Shown here one piece after another: positions 10,689-20,934 of a stretch of DNA of 64,000 nt. Within the stretch, counting starts at the first letter, position 1; each line of letters begins with the position of its first letter. The stretch comes from Ampullaceana balthica (Eukaryota > Mollusca > Gastropoda > Lymnaeidae). Position numbers and translations under genes: made by a program. Below the pieces are notes generated by a model that saw only the letters and a program-made list of their open reading frames with translations, was not told where the DNA came from and ran no database searches. The stretch covers positions 62,001-126,000 of the forward strand of contig CALYLW010000738.1 of assembly GCA_944989445.1 (NCBI GenBank), in the 5' to 3' direction.

Positions 10689-12272
10689 TCAATTTGTGTT
10701 AGATGCTTGAACTGGATGTTGTACTGAAAAGTCGGCTCCACAGACACAGCTGCATAAAGCAGTGCATTTTAATCCGGCCTTATTGCACTTACAACGCTTG
10801 GATCTGCATTCTTTTTTACAAGCACATTTCAACAGTTCACGACAAGTCATAGAGGCTTGTGGCAAAACAGTCCAAAAAGGCTGCCATTGTCTGTCCATTA
10901 ACTGCCAACCCCACTCACTTGGATCAGGAAGCACTGGTTGTCGTTCATGTGCCTGGCTCCAAATATGGCCTCCTTGGTAAATTGCCCGTTTGCAGTGCTG
11001 AAACAAGGCCTCACTCGTTGGAGGAATGTTTTCAATTTGGCGGCCAGTCTTTGTAAACAGGTATTTCCTGGCACTGTTGACATCATGGCAGTTGCTACCT
11101 CTGTCATACAAAAGCGTCACAAAACGCTCCAGAACTGACATGTCATTAGCTATTAGTTCAAATGGAGCACAACACAGTTTTTGAAATGTGGCTGTAACAT
11201 GGTCGCATTTGCTCCAGACCTCCCAAGCTGTCTTCTTGCCGATACCATTAAAACAGCTGACGGTGTCACAACCGGTAAAACTGTGAAACAAAGGCAGACA
11301 CTGGGCTCTGGCAACACCTAAAACTTTGCTTATGTCATGAGCTGCAATGTATCGGAAGTCTTTTCCTGTACCCATGGCAATCCATAATTCCAGGTGAGGG
11401 TGGCGAGTCATGGCAGCCACAGAAAGAACCACCACATCTGTGTCGACAGTGCGAATCAGAATCCTGCGGCAATGTTCAGCTGCATGGGCCAGGTGAAGCA
11501 TCATCCGTGTGTCTGCTTCCTCGTGATTACATGGTGAAAGATTCGTGTGGTCAATGGGTTTATTGGAGATCACATCTGGACCTTGAGTGGTAACAATAAG
11601 CTTCTGTGATTGTACTGTAAGAAGATATCGTGCTAGGAATGCGAACAACTGGGTCTTGTTCGCATCCACCCGCAAGAAACTTCCCCACTGCGATGGTAAT
11701 ACGGTCTCTGGCGTCACACGCTTTCTCTTCTCTAGTCCTCGGCGCTCTCTTGTGAAAGCTTTTAAGCTGTCACTTCGATAACAGTCCCACACTACATCTA
11801 GACGATGGGAGACATTTTGCAGGGTCTGCATCACATAGGGGATAAACACCTGGTTTGCGTAGTCAGCAAATGTTCTTGCAGATCCTGGCCTCAACATATT
11901 GACAACAGCAGCCCCATCAAGGATGGTCATGTCAGTGACTGTTGGCACTGCTGATGAAGTTTGGAGAGGTTCCAAACACTCCAGCAACCCCGACTTGCTT
12001 GACACTCTCATTCGTCCTTCACAGGACAGTGATGGAGGAGCCGACTGATTTTCATATGAAAAAAAGTCTGTCAAGCCCCCATTTCTGGTTTGGCATGCTA
12101 CATACAACCTCGAAAAGAGGTAACAGTCACTTTTCAGGGATGAAATCCTATACTGTGGTGCTGATCGCTTCTTTCTTTTTGCACCAGCGATCAATATGAA
12201 ATTGTTTCGCTTGATTGGAGCAGAAACTGGCTTGGTCATGTTAACAAGTCTTTCTTGCGTAAATTCGTTGTA
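10689..12272 (-). pseudogene. FEN/PIN-like nuclease with CXC domain, C-terminal part (gene split by LINE)
   Basis: The frame runs from the target duplication to the stop at 10689; 516 residues follow the first ATG (12239). Numbered from that ATG, the order of acidic positions copies the flap-endonuclease/PIN fold: TILDGAAVV (D108), VVWDCYRSD with a basic run (D152), EEADTR (E240, E241, D243), TVDTDVVVL (D266, D268) and FTGCDTVSCFNGIGKKTAW (D325 plus a helix-turn-helix-like GIGKKTA, compare the GSDY...GIGPKRA box of FEN1). A cysteine cluster follows at about 470-505 (CACKKECRSKRCKCNKAGLK), a tesmin/TSO1-like CXC motif expected to bind zinc and DNA. The frame joins the N-terminal half at 15474 without a shift, so the host ORF was intact until the LINE landed. 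Confidence 0.75.
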
Positions 12273-12284
12273 TTGAGCTACACC

Positions 12285-15200
12285 TTACTTACTTACTTAT
12301 GCCTTTCTACCCCGTCTGGGGCATAGGCCGTCTACAAGAACTTTCCACTCCTCACGGTCCTGTGCTTTCCTCTCCAATTGCTTCCAGGTGTATCCCATAT
12401 TTTGCATGTCAGCCTCTAGCTCGCGTCTCCATGTATTTTTTGGCCTTCCTCTCTTTCTCTTTCCCTGTGGGTTCCATGTTAGGCATTGTCTGGTGGTGCT
12501 ACCTGGGGGTTTTCGGAGCGTATGTCCTATCCATCTCCACCTCTTTTTTATGATGTCTTCATCAATAGGCACCTGGTGTGTCCTTTCTAGTAACTCTTGG
12601 TTATTTATAGTATTTGGCCATTTGATTTTCAGGATCTTTCGAAGGCATGTGTTTATGAATGTCTGCACTTTCTGCGTAAGGCTCGCTGTTGTTTTCCAAG
12701 TTTCTGCACCATATAGGAGGACTGTTTTGACATTTGTATTAAAGATTTTGACTTTGGTCTGCAGTTTCAGCTCCTTCGACTCCCATATTTTCTTTAATAA
12801 TACAAATGCTGATCTAGCTTTTCCAATTCTAGCCCTTACATCTGCATCGGATCCGCCATTTGTGTCTATGGTGCTGCCTAGGTATGTGAAGGACTCCACT
12901 TCTTCCAGTGCCTTTCCTGCCAGATGGACATGCTCATGGTTGGATGGGTTTATCTTCATGATTTTTGTTTTACTTTTATTTATGTTGAGGCCAAGCTGTG
13001 CCGAAAAGGTGGCTACGTCTTTTGTCTTTTCCTGCATTTGTTGCTGGTTGTGGGACAGAAGTGCAATGTCGTCCGCGAAGTCTAAATCATTCAATTGTTC
13101 CCAGAGTGTCCACTGTATCCCATTCCTCTTTTTGTCTGTGGATTTTTCCATTATCCAGTCAATGGCAAGGATGAATAGTAAAGGGGACAAGAGACATCCT
13201 TGTCTGACTCCTGTTTCGACTGTAAAGGAGTCTGTGAGTCTACCTTCGTGGACCACCCTGCATGTCATTTCTTCATAAGAGCTCTGAATGATCCTCACTA
13301 GTTTCCCTGGTACTCCATAGTGTCGGAGAAGTTTCCACAAGGTTTGTCTGTCCAGGCTATCAAAGGCCTTTTCATAGTCTATAAAATTTATATATAGAGA
13401 GGAGTTCCATTCGATGGACTGTTCTACGATGATTCTCAGTGTTGCTATTTGATCTGTGCAGGATCTGTTTTGGCGGAAGCCGGCCTGTTGATCTCGTAGC
13501 TGCATGTCGACCTGGTCTTTCATTCTGTTCAAAATAATTCTGTTAAAAACCTTTCCTGGTACCGATAGCAGTGTAATTCCTCTGTAATTTGCACAGTTGC
13601 TGAGATCCCCTTTCTTTGGGATCTTGATGAGGTATCCTTCTTTCCAATCTTTTGGAACTCTCTCTTCTTCCCATATCTTCTCAAACAGAGGGTGCAGCAT
13701 GTTGACTATTGTGTTTATGTCAGCTCTCATCATCTCTGCTGTGATGTTGTCCGGTCCCGGTGATTTCCCTAGTTTGAGCTGCTTGATGGCCAGGGCTATT
13801 TCTTCCTTATTTGGTGCACCTTCTTCTATTTGTAGGTCTTCATTTGCTGGTTGTATGTCTGGCGTGTTTGTGGGTGGGGGCCTGTTTAATAGTTCCTTAA
13901 AGTATTCCATCCATCTTTTTTGTTGCTCTTTCCTTTCTGTTATAGATCTCCCTTCTCTATCTTTGACAGGTCTCTCCGGCCTTTTGTATCTCCCTGACAG
14001 TTTTCTTGTTATGTCGTAGAGCTCTTTCAAGTTGCCCTTCCTGGCTGCTTCTTCTGCTTTGGATGCTAGGCCATCTATGTGGGCATTTTTATCTTTTTTA
14101 ATGCTGTTTTTTACCTTTTGGTTTACTTCTTTATATCTCTCTTGCGCTTTCGTTTTCTCAGCCCTGGTGCGGCTGCTGTTAACTATATTTTTCATTTCTT
14201 TTCTCTCTTTTATTTTTTGCAGTGTGTTTATTGAGAGCCAGTCTTTTTGTTTCTGTTTCACTGATCCTAAGACTTCTAGGCAGGTGGATGTTACAGACGT
14301 CTTTATACTTTGCCACATATGTTCTACTTGGTCATCTTCTGTTTGGTCTTCTGTTTGATCTTCTAGCACTTGGAACTTATTCCTCAAGGTGGCACTAAAT
14401 TCTTCCCTTTTCTGATCATTTGCCAGAAGTGCTACATTGAATTTGGTTCGCTTCGCAGTTGGCTGTTCCCAGTCTTTCTTTAGCTTTAATTTAAGTCTTG
14501 CACAGACAAGATGATGATCGGATGCGACATCTGCTCCTCTTTTTGCTCGTACATCTTGTAGAGACTTTCTAAATTTTTTGCTAATGCATATGTGGTCTAT
14601 TTGGTTTTGCGTTTTGTTGTCTGGGGATACCCATGTTATCTTGTGAATGTTTTTATGTTGAAATTCGCTTCCACCAATAACAAGCTCGTTTGTTGCGCAG
14701 AAGTCCGCTAGTCTTTCTCCGTTCTCATTTCTCTCTCCTACACCGTGGCGTCCCATGATTTCCTCATACCCACTGTTGTCTTTTCCAATTTTGGCGTTAA
14801 GGTCTCCCATTAGGATGTTCAGGTCTCTATTTGGAAGTTTTTCTATTAGTGCTTGTAGTCTATTGTAGAATGTTTCTTTCTCTTCTTCTTTGCTGTCGTT
14901 GGTGGGTGCATAACACTGTATTATGTTCATCTTTATTTTCTTTTTCTTGGTTCGGAAGGTTGCTGTTATTATCCTTGGTCCATGTGCTTCCCATCCAATC
15001 AATGCTTCCTGTGCCTTCCTTGACAGCATCAAAGCGACTCCTTGCGTGTGCGGAGCATCTTCCTCCTCATGCCCCGAGTACATTAGCATTTCTCCAGAGG
15101 CCAAAGTTATTTGCCCAGCTTGTATCCATCTTGTTTCGCAGATACCAAGCAGTGTAAGTTTGTAGGATCTCATTTCTGCTGCCACCTGCGCTGCTTTCCC

Positions 15201-15473
15201 TGCTTCATACATGGTTCTGACGTTCCACGTGCCTATATTTGTTTCCTTAGAAAGGAGGGTCTTCGGCTTTGAGGCTTCCAGTATAGCCTGGGTTTGGCCA
15301 CAAGGCTTCATAGCTCTTCTTGGAGAAGAAGAGTCCTCTCTTCTCAGGACTGAAATTTGTTTGTTTTTTCTTGTTGACGTTTCTGTAGCAATTTGTTTTT
15401 ACGGGTGAGGTCGCTGGCCTCACGCCAACCCTCCTCCTTTTGCACCCGGGCTTGGGACCGGCCTTGGCGGAGT
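12285..15473 (-). mobile_element. Full-length-looking RTE-like LINE, 3189 bp, perfect 12-bp target duplication
   Basis: TTGAGCTACACC is present at both borders (12273-12284 and 15474-15485). The 3' end on the minus strand carries an AAGT repeat (plus strand TTACTTACTTACTTA at 12285-12299). The 5' end is a GC-rich leader of about 160 bases before the ATG at 15311. Intact ORF, perfect target repeats and an undecayed tail point to recent movement. Confidence 0.93.
12297..15311 (-). CDS. LINE endonuclease-reverse transcriptase, 1004 aa, intact
   Basis: One uninterrupted ORF with two enzymes. An APE-type endonuclease covers about residues 24-275: GTWNVRT (27-33), ETRW with E59, YAPTND (134-139), GDLNAKIG (D170, N172), QIDHI and SDHHLV (264-269). 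A reverse transcriptase covers about 500-800: [43 protein letters not shown] (motif A, D645), VRQGCLLSP and DFADDIALL (catalytic aspartates 747-748). The C-terminus has [10 protein letters not shown] and [12 protein letters not shown]. The order and the single ORF match RTE-type LINEs. It nicks target DNA and copies its RNA into the nick. All catalytic residues that I can identify are present, so it may be active and could also mobilise RTE-dependent SINEs. Confidence 0.93.
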   Translation of the reverse strand: MKPCGQTQAILEASKPKTLLSKETNIGTWNVRTMYEAGKAAQVAAEMRSYKLTLLGICETRWIQAGQITLASGEMLMYSGHEEEDAPHTQGVALMLSRKAQEALIGWEAHGPRIITATFRTKKKKIKMNIIQCYAPTNDSKEEEKETFYNRLQALIEKLPNRDLNILMGDLNAKIGKDNSGYEEIMGRHGVGERNENGERLADFCATNELVIGGSEFQHKNIHKITWVSPDNKTQNQIDHICISKKFRKSLQDVRAKRGADVASDHHLVCARLKLKLKKDWEQPTAKRTKFNVALLANDQKREEFSATLRNKFQVLEDQTEDQTEDDQVEHMWQSIKTSVTSTCLEVLGSVKQKQKDWLSINTLQKIKERKEMKNIVNSSRTRAEKTKAQERYKEVNQKVKNSIKKDKNAHIDGLASKAEEAARKGNLKELYDITRKLSGRYKRPERPVKDREGRSITERKEQQKRWMEYFKELLNRPPPTNTPDIQPANEDLQIEEGAPNKEEIALAIKQLKLGKSPGPDNITAEMMRADINTIVNMLHPLFEKIWEEERVPKDWKEGYLIKIPKKGDLSNCANYRGITLLSVPGKVFNRIILNRMKDQVDMQLRDQQAGFRQNRSCTDQIATLRIIVEQSIEWNSSLYINFIDYEKAFDSLDRQTLWKLLRHYGVPGKLVRIIQSSYEEMTCRVVHEGRLTDSFTVETGVRQGCLLSPLLFILAIDWIMEKSTDKKRNGIQWTLWEQLNDLDFADDIALLSHNQQQMQEKTKDVATFSAQLGLNINKSKTKIMKINPSNHEHVHLAGKALEEVESFTYLGSTIDTNGGSDADVRARIGKARSAFVLLKKIWESKELKLQTKVKIFNTNVKTVLLYGAETWKTTASLTQKVQTFINTCLRKILKIKWPNTINNQELLERTHQVPIDEDIIKKRWRWIGHTLRKPPGSTTRQCLTWNPQGKRKRGRPKNTWRRELEADMQNMGYTWKQLERKAQDREEWKVLVDGLCPRRGRKA

Positions 15474-16861
15474 TTGAGCTACACCAGTCTTGTGTATATT
15501 ACTCAAGGTCTTGTGTACAGCAGCATCAACAATGTTGTTATCATGAAGAGTGACTAACTCTGCGCTTTTTTCAAGAAATGGGTTGCCAGTTTCCTGTATC
15601 ACATCCAATAATCTACACACGTCAGCCTTGAATTTTTCTTGGAACCCTTTGTCTTGTTCATGATGCTGGTCTGATTCTTTGCTGTGTTTTATTTCAAAAG
15701 GGTTCTTCCCTTTGTTTGATGTAATGCTTGGGCCCTGCAATATCATCTGCATCAGAGCCAACAGACTCTCTGGAACGCTTGTGTTCTGAACATCTTCAGT
15801 GCATGAAGCATTAAACCTGGCCTGCAAACTAAATAGGTCCCTGCGTACTATCCTCGCTGCCTTTGCTAGATGTACAGCTTCGTCATCTATGGTTTCAGCA
15901 TAGGCCTCTTGTAAGGTAGTGTTTAAACTGTCTGTGAATGTTAACAGAATGTCTCTGCCACTGTTGTGGGCTTGAAGGTCTGGAAAATGTGCTAAAAGCC
16001 GTGTTTTCAGTCTGCTACTGTGTAAACAGCCAGTTTCTATACCAACTTCCTGTAGACGACTAAGGTACATTTTAGAAAGATCAGCCAGTTTTAACACTTT
16101 TAAGTTGTCACCTGTAGATGAATGTTTTACTTCTTCGATGTACTCTGTCAATTCAGCAAAGACCAAAGCTTTTCGAATTTGATCAGATCTCTGATCTGTC
16201 CAGTCTACTTTAGGCTGAGCTTTTCTGTATAGGCTAGTGAGACAGGCAGGGTGGTATTTCAGTTCTTGGGCAATCACATCACCTCGACTTAATTTTGCCA
16301 AAAGGTGGCTGTCTTGAAGAATCAGAGCACAGTTCCTAATCCTTTCATCCAGCTTAAAAGTAGAAGCATGTCTAAGATCCTTTGCTGGTGCTTTCTTACC
16401 ACACAAAAAACAACTGAGATCCTTAACAACTACTCCATCTCCAGATGATCTCTGTTCCCTGCGAGTAACTTTTTTAGCAGGTACACTTTCCTCACCTGGG
16501 TCGCAAGATGCAAGTTTTCTCTTCAGTTTTGTTGTATTATATTTTAAACGACATGACAAATGAAATGAAGCTTTCTTTTTCATGAATGTTTCCTCAACAC
16601 CATCTCCATCATCAAGTCTAGTTAAAAAGCCAGGTGACAGTGCGCCACATTCACCAAACTTAGTCAGATTTTCAGCCAAAGTCACATATGTAGATCCTTG
16701 ATTTGTTTGTCTGGCATTAGCGGGACACTGTAATTTTTCTTTGGTATTTTTCTGACAAAGCGCACACATATCCCAGTTAGTGGGTTGAAAACTAGCAGCA
16801 TCTTGGTTTTCATGGCTTACATTATGATTATCCATGGCTGAATAAAAAGTGGCTGCACAAT
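15474..16861 (-). pseudogene. FEN/PIN-like CXC gene, N-terminal part (exon 2, gene split by LINE)
   Basis: The exon opens after an AG acceptor (16863-16862, preceded by a pyrimidine tract) and includes the ATG at 16835. The N-terminal region has paired zinc-ligand-like motifs: CALCQKN, then HLSCRLKYN, and later SCFLCGKKAP with YHPACLTSLYRKA, so probably two treble-clef or C2HC-like modules. A basic KKVTRREQR stretch lies between. As it stands the ORF reads on into the LINE and stops at 15420. Reading past the insertion, the frame continues exactly (GVAQ then YNEF) into 12272-10689, giving about 995 residues for the uninterrupted protein. An exon 1 that fits in phase lies at 17284-17269. Confidence 0.72.
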
Positions 16862-16863
16862 CT

Positions 16864-17262
16864 AAAAGAAAGAGAAAAATAAATGTTTAAACAATTTCAA
16901 AAATCTCATAGACAGCAATCCAAAATTTATACTGCAGTTTAGATGCTATGACGAATGATAATGAAATAGGAAAATTTAATGCATGCATAAACCTGACCTT
17001 ATATAAAGTTAACAAAGATGGAGCACCTAAAAGGCTAAAAGGCCTAACAGAACAGCCTGTACATCAACAAGCTCCTATAACTACTACATACATACTACTA
17101 CTACTACTATTAAAGTATTATGATTATCACTACCAGTTTGTTGGGGTTTTTTTTTAATGAATGTGATTACTGATCCAATATAAATTATCCGCATCCTATA
17201 TTATATTATCATTATCTAACAAAAATGAATGAAAGCACTTTTGCAGCAAAATAAAAGCTAGT
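16864..17262. other. Intron of the FEN/CXC gene
   Basis: AT-rich, about 400 bp, with a TACTACTAC run near 17090; no independent gene seen. Confidence 0.5.
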
Positions 17263-17268
17263 ACTTAC

Positions 17269-17284
17269 CCAAATCAATCATCAT
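17269..17284 (-). CDS. Probable short first coding exon of the FEN/CXC gene
   Basis: ATGATGATTGATTTGG is followed by a consensus donor GTAAGT (17268-17263). Its phase joins exon 2 at 16861 in frame and adds 14 residues upstream of the 16835 ATG (MMIDLD...). Spliced initiation at either ATG is possible. The 5' UTR would lie just right, about 17285-17400. Confidence 0.5.
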
Positions 17285-17783
17285 GAATCTTTGCCTTTTC
17301 GGAGTTTCCCAAGACTCAAGACACTTTCACTTTCTGTTTGTGTTCGGCCATCTTGCGATTCAGTTTGTGCCGCACAGAACTCTCGCACTGAAGGCTTTAT
17401 TTTAATTCTAAAAGTATGTGTACTCGGTAACCAATAAAATAATCAAATAGGACAAATCTTTTAGTTAATTTTGGTATAAAAAAGGAATTATTTTTTCTAT
17501 GTTTACTGCTTTAGAAAACGTGTTGCAATATTTGAGTTGGAAATAAATAAATAAATAAATTCCTACGCGTCTTCAAATAGTCCCTACGCTTTATGTTAAT
17601 TTACGTTAAAAAAAACAAAGATTTGTTTTGGCTCTGTTTCTAAAATTAAAATATTATTATTTGTGAACACATTTTAACTCATGTCATGTTTGTAGCATGA
17701 TGATGCACGATCTATACTTATCAATGCAACATAGAACCCGAGCTAAAAGGGAATAAGAAAAATAAACAGCATTATAATATTTA

Positions 17784-18740
17784 CTCTTATCTTATCTGTT
17801 TACAGACGCTCCTTCCACACAGAAGATTATTGCGTCCTGCATTTTTATTAGAGATTTATATGTTGATAAAGTGTTGGTTTTCCTGGATTCTTCAGGCAAC
17901 CCATTCCACGCCCGAATTCCGGACGGGAAGAAGGAAAACTTGTATGTGTTTGTTCTTGCATACGGAATAAGAAAGGCTGTTTTTATCCTTATGTCTATCT
18001 GAGGGTGTATAGTACTTTAGGGTTGTATTAAGTTATCTTTGTGTTGTATTTCTAAATTATAATTAATTGCTTTATGTATAATTACTACTTTGCTCTTGGT
18101 TCTTCTATCCTCTAGTGTTTCAAGGTTTAATGATTTAACTAATGGTGTTATTCTTGTCAGTTTTGAAAATTCTCCAGTAATGAATCTGGCAGCTCTTTTT
18201 TGAATTTGTTCTAGTTTATCAATGTTTTCTTTGGTGCATGGGTCCCATACAGAAGATGCATATTCTAGTACAGGTCTCAGCAAAGTGAGGTAGCATTTTA
18301 GTTTTATATCTCTATTACATTTGTTAAATTTTCTTTTTATAAAGCCTAAGGTTTTGTTTGATTTTTTAATAACTTCATTGACATGGGGATTCCATGATAG
18401 TTTCTCATTTCTTCTTATCTTATCTATACAGACGCTCCTTCTATGCAGAAGATAGTTGCGTCCACAGAACATGACAGATGATCTGTTGGCAAGTGATGCA
18501 GCATTCACAGGCCACGGCTTTGTGGGTTCCACGCATTACCCAGCCGCCTAACTACATGTAGTGTTAGGTACCCATTCGGAGCGGGGTGACTCAGGGACGC
18601 CCTAGGCCCCGGGAACAAACCCTTGCCTTCACACGGATTCGAACCCGTGACCATCGGTACGACAGTCCAGTGCGCTGCCACTCGACCACCGCGTCCCCAT
18701 TTATTAAGACTCCTAAGTATTTTGCATCTCATAGAGTTTA
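17784..18740 (-). mobile_element. CR1/jockey-like LINE copy, strongly 5'-truncated, with a SINE inserted in it
   Basis: Same family and 3' end as the copy at 2154-4190. The coding part (18405-17990) still reads NPHVNEVIKKSNKTLGF, RPVLEYASSVWDP and KLEQIQKRAARFITGE without a stop up to the HKAINYN region. The element sequence is interrupted at 18410 by a 287-bp SINE and resumes at 18698, fading out near 18740. Confidence 0.83.
18411..18697 (-). mobile_element. tRNA-derived SINE whose 3' tail matches the local LINE family
   Basis: Read on the minus strand: a tRNA-like head with A box (GGTCGAGTGGCAGCGC) and B box (GGGTTCGAATCC), a body with CCCTGAGTCACCC and AGGCGGCTGGG, then a tail TGCATAGAAGGAGCGTCTGT and TAGATAAGATAAG that is nearly the same as the last 60-70 bp of the CR1/jockey-like LINE. 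A CATTT direct repeat (18406-18410, 18698-18702) marks its borders inside the LINE copy. A SINE with a LINE's tail is copied by that LINE's enzyme. Confidence 0.85.
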
Positions 18741-19635
18741 ATGGAGTGTTAGATTGAGGGGCTTTGCCTAAGACTGTTAGACTTCTCAAGATTTATTAGA
18801 CCAAGGTCGAGAATATCGTCCATACATCACGTACATAAGATGTTATTTTAGACAGCATAATAAATTAAGCTTTCTTCAAGACATTTAATATATTTATAAT
18901 TCGACCCGAAAAAATAAACTGTAAGATTTTATTATTTTTTATTTATTTATTTATTTTTTTTTAAAAAAGGAACGAATTTTGCGAAAACAATTTCGATAAA
19001 AAAATTTAAAAAAATAATAATTCTTCCAATTCAGTTAAGAAGAACTTTTTTTCACAGTTTCTAAAAATAAATCAAAAACAATTTTTAAAAAAATTATTAT
19101 TATTATTTACGTTTCGAAAATCATTTTTAAATATATTTAACAGACTATTTTAAAGAAAAGGCAGGTCTCCATTTGCTGTGTGCATAATTTATTCTCTGAA
19201 TTTGTTATAGCCAAGCAAGTATTGCTTATAAAATAAGAATGGACACATGCATTGCCTTAAAATCTAATATCTTCTTTTGTTAAGTACTAAAGATTACACT
19301 GGAATTTACGATTAGCTTCACACGAGTTTCTCTTCGTCTAAGAAATATAAGGCTTGAAAAGCAAGGGGAAATTATTTGGCTCTACATTCTTTCGAATACA
19401 AATTCAGAAGTACTTCCCCTCTAATAAGGTCATGTAGTCTCATGAAATATTCTGCACTCATCTATTATTCTTTTTGAAACAAATGCGATTCCTTTATTAA
19501 AAAACAATAAGTATACTGAATATCGCTATTAAATTTCTTAACGCAATTTCCTTATGGGAAAAAATGCGTTTAAATATTTGAAATGTCTGTGCTGTATGTT
19601 CGAGCTTGATTATGCAACTTCTCCTGAACCATACC
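18741..19635. other. AT-rich intergenic DNA
   Basis: Long A/T runs at 18900-19110; no gene or clear repeat recognised. Confidence 0.45.
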
Positions 19636-19639
19636 AGAC

Positions 19640-19985
19640 AGAGGGTTCGGGTCTTTTGCAAATATGTTAAGGGGGTCCCAAGGATTTTTTTGGGTCCCAT
19701 AACCTCGTGGTTGTAGGAAGTTCTCGGGACTTGGTAGACCTTGGCGGTGCCCATCTCCTCTCCAGGTCAGCGGAGGACGTTTTAGCGATAGTCATTTAAG
19801 GTCAGCGTCTGAAACCCTATCCCCCAATGGTTCTAAAATTCGAACAGTTCTCAAAAGTATATTGAGTCACTACTCAACAATCAACATTTTTATTGTGGCC
19901 TTAACGTGGGCTAGATCCCACACCCCTCAGCTTGTGAGGCGAGTGCACTATTGACTTCGCTATCCAGCCGCCAAGGTTGTGCAAC
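19640..19985 (-). repeat. Second tRNA-like SINE-type repeat, about 340 bp
   Basis: It shares ordered blocks with 39345-39463 plus 41102-41216: GTCCCATAACC.CGTGGT, GGTAGAC.TTGGCGG, CTCCTCTCCAGGTCAGCGGA, AGCGATAGTCATT and AACGTGGGCTAGATCCCAC. On the minus strand the GATAGCGAAGTCAATAGTGC and GGGATCTAGCCCAC blocks look like degenerate pol III A and B boxes. This copy lacks the AATCCC array found inside the other one. Confidence 0.6.
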
Positions 19986-20474
19986 GGGTAAAAAAAATTA
20001 TTGACAAAATTTACAGAATTTCTTGGAAAATAAAAAAAAACGAAAAAAATCAACATTTTGTTAATTTCTCAGCAACCATAACATCTATCGGGTTGAAAAA
20101 AACGTCAAACAATAGCTACTAATATTTAGAACAATTTTGGAGATTTAATTTTTGAAAAAAAAATTTTGTTCGACTCCCGTAATTTTAGCAGCAATTTGTA
20201 GTTGGCAATTGTTTTGTTTAGTTTCAGAATTATTGATTTGAAATGACTTTAATATAATCTAGAATGATTTTCATTGAATAAAAAAATGGAAATGCTTTGT
20301 TGGAAATTGCGTTTAAATACTCATTCGAGTTTTTATTACTTGTTTTTTTTTAAATAAACGTGGATGCTGTAACAATTCAATTGCTGCAATTTTGCCCGAT
20401 GTTTGCTGTCTATGAAAAACTGAAGTCGTTGGTAAAACATGCAATCTGCAGTAATTCTTATAACTTGGAGAAGT
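19986..20474. other. Intergenic flank downstream of GT11 gene A
   Basis: AT-rich. On the minus strand an AATAAA at 20337-20332, about 140 bases after the gene A stop codon, is a candidate polyadenylation signal. Confidence 0.4.
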
Positions 20475-20934
20475 CTAAGCGTCAACAGAAATCCAAGACT
20501 TGGGGAAATAGTCAGCGCTGGTGAAACCCTTTTCAAACCTTGAACCTTCCCGCACAGGGTTCCTGTAGTAAATTACATGACCACCGGACAGCCACCCGGC
20601 CCACCAGCCGAAAGAGCCGACGGACACAATCATGTGGCTGCACCGCGCTAGGACCGCCAAGTGGACCTCTTTCTCCGCATCCCCCAGAAACACGACATTC
20701 TTCCCGGAGAGGTTCTTTCTGCACCAGCCCAGATCGTTTCCCGTCACCAGGAAGACCAGCTCTTTGCCCGGCAGGAGATCTGTCATCTTGCTGAAAGCTC
20801 TCTTGAAGTAGGTCACAGGGGCCTGGACCATCGAGCTATGTGGGTAATCTTTGGTCCTGACGTGAACGCCGATAAACACTGCATCCTTCCGAAATCCCGT
20901 TCTGATCGACTCCAGGAGTTTGTCAGCTTGGATT
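20475..20934 (-). CDS. GT11 fucosyltransferase-like gene A, exon 3 (C-terminal catalytic part)
   Basis: Acceptor GCAG at 20938-20935; the exon supplies one base to the split codon and then runs 153 codons to TAG at 20477-20475. It carries the conserved GT11 boxes in order: VFIGVHVRTKDY (the H-x-R-x-x-D motif shared by alpha-1,2-, alpha-1,6- and protein O-fucosyltransferases), a VTYFKRAFSKM helix, FLVTGNDLGWCRKNL, and CSHMIVSVGSFGWWAGWLSG. These bind GDP-fucose. The family adds fucose in alpha-1,2 linkage to galactose on glycans in the Golgi. The motif I basic pair is T-K instead of the common R-R. The product is Golgi-lumenal if the gene works; exon 2 has a frameshift. Confidence 0.9.

Larger units (their letters stand above)
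10317..17743 (-). mobile_element. Candidate DNA transposon carrying a FEN-like/CXC protein
   Basis: Inverted ends share TAGCTCGGGTTCTATGTTG (10317-10335 plus; 17743-17725 minus). Further in, GCTACAAACA occurs at both ends. Inside is a single split gene (exons 17284-17269 and 16861 onward) for a nuclease-like protein, interrupted by a 3.2-kb LINE. Without the LINE the unit would be about 4.2 kb. I could not settle a target duplication: only AAA repeats on both sides. Related proteins with a CXC domain are scattered in animal genomes and are mostly annotated as uncharacterised; treating this one as a transposon is my inference from the inverted ends and setting. Confidence 0.6.

Noticed and set aside
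12299..15165. Several long plus-strand ORFs
   Set aside because: Antisense readings of the intact LINE ORF.
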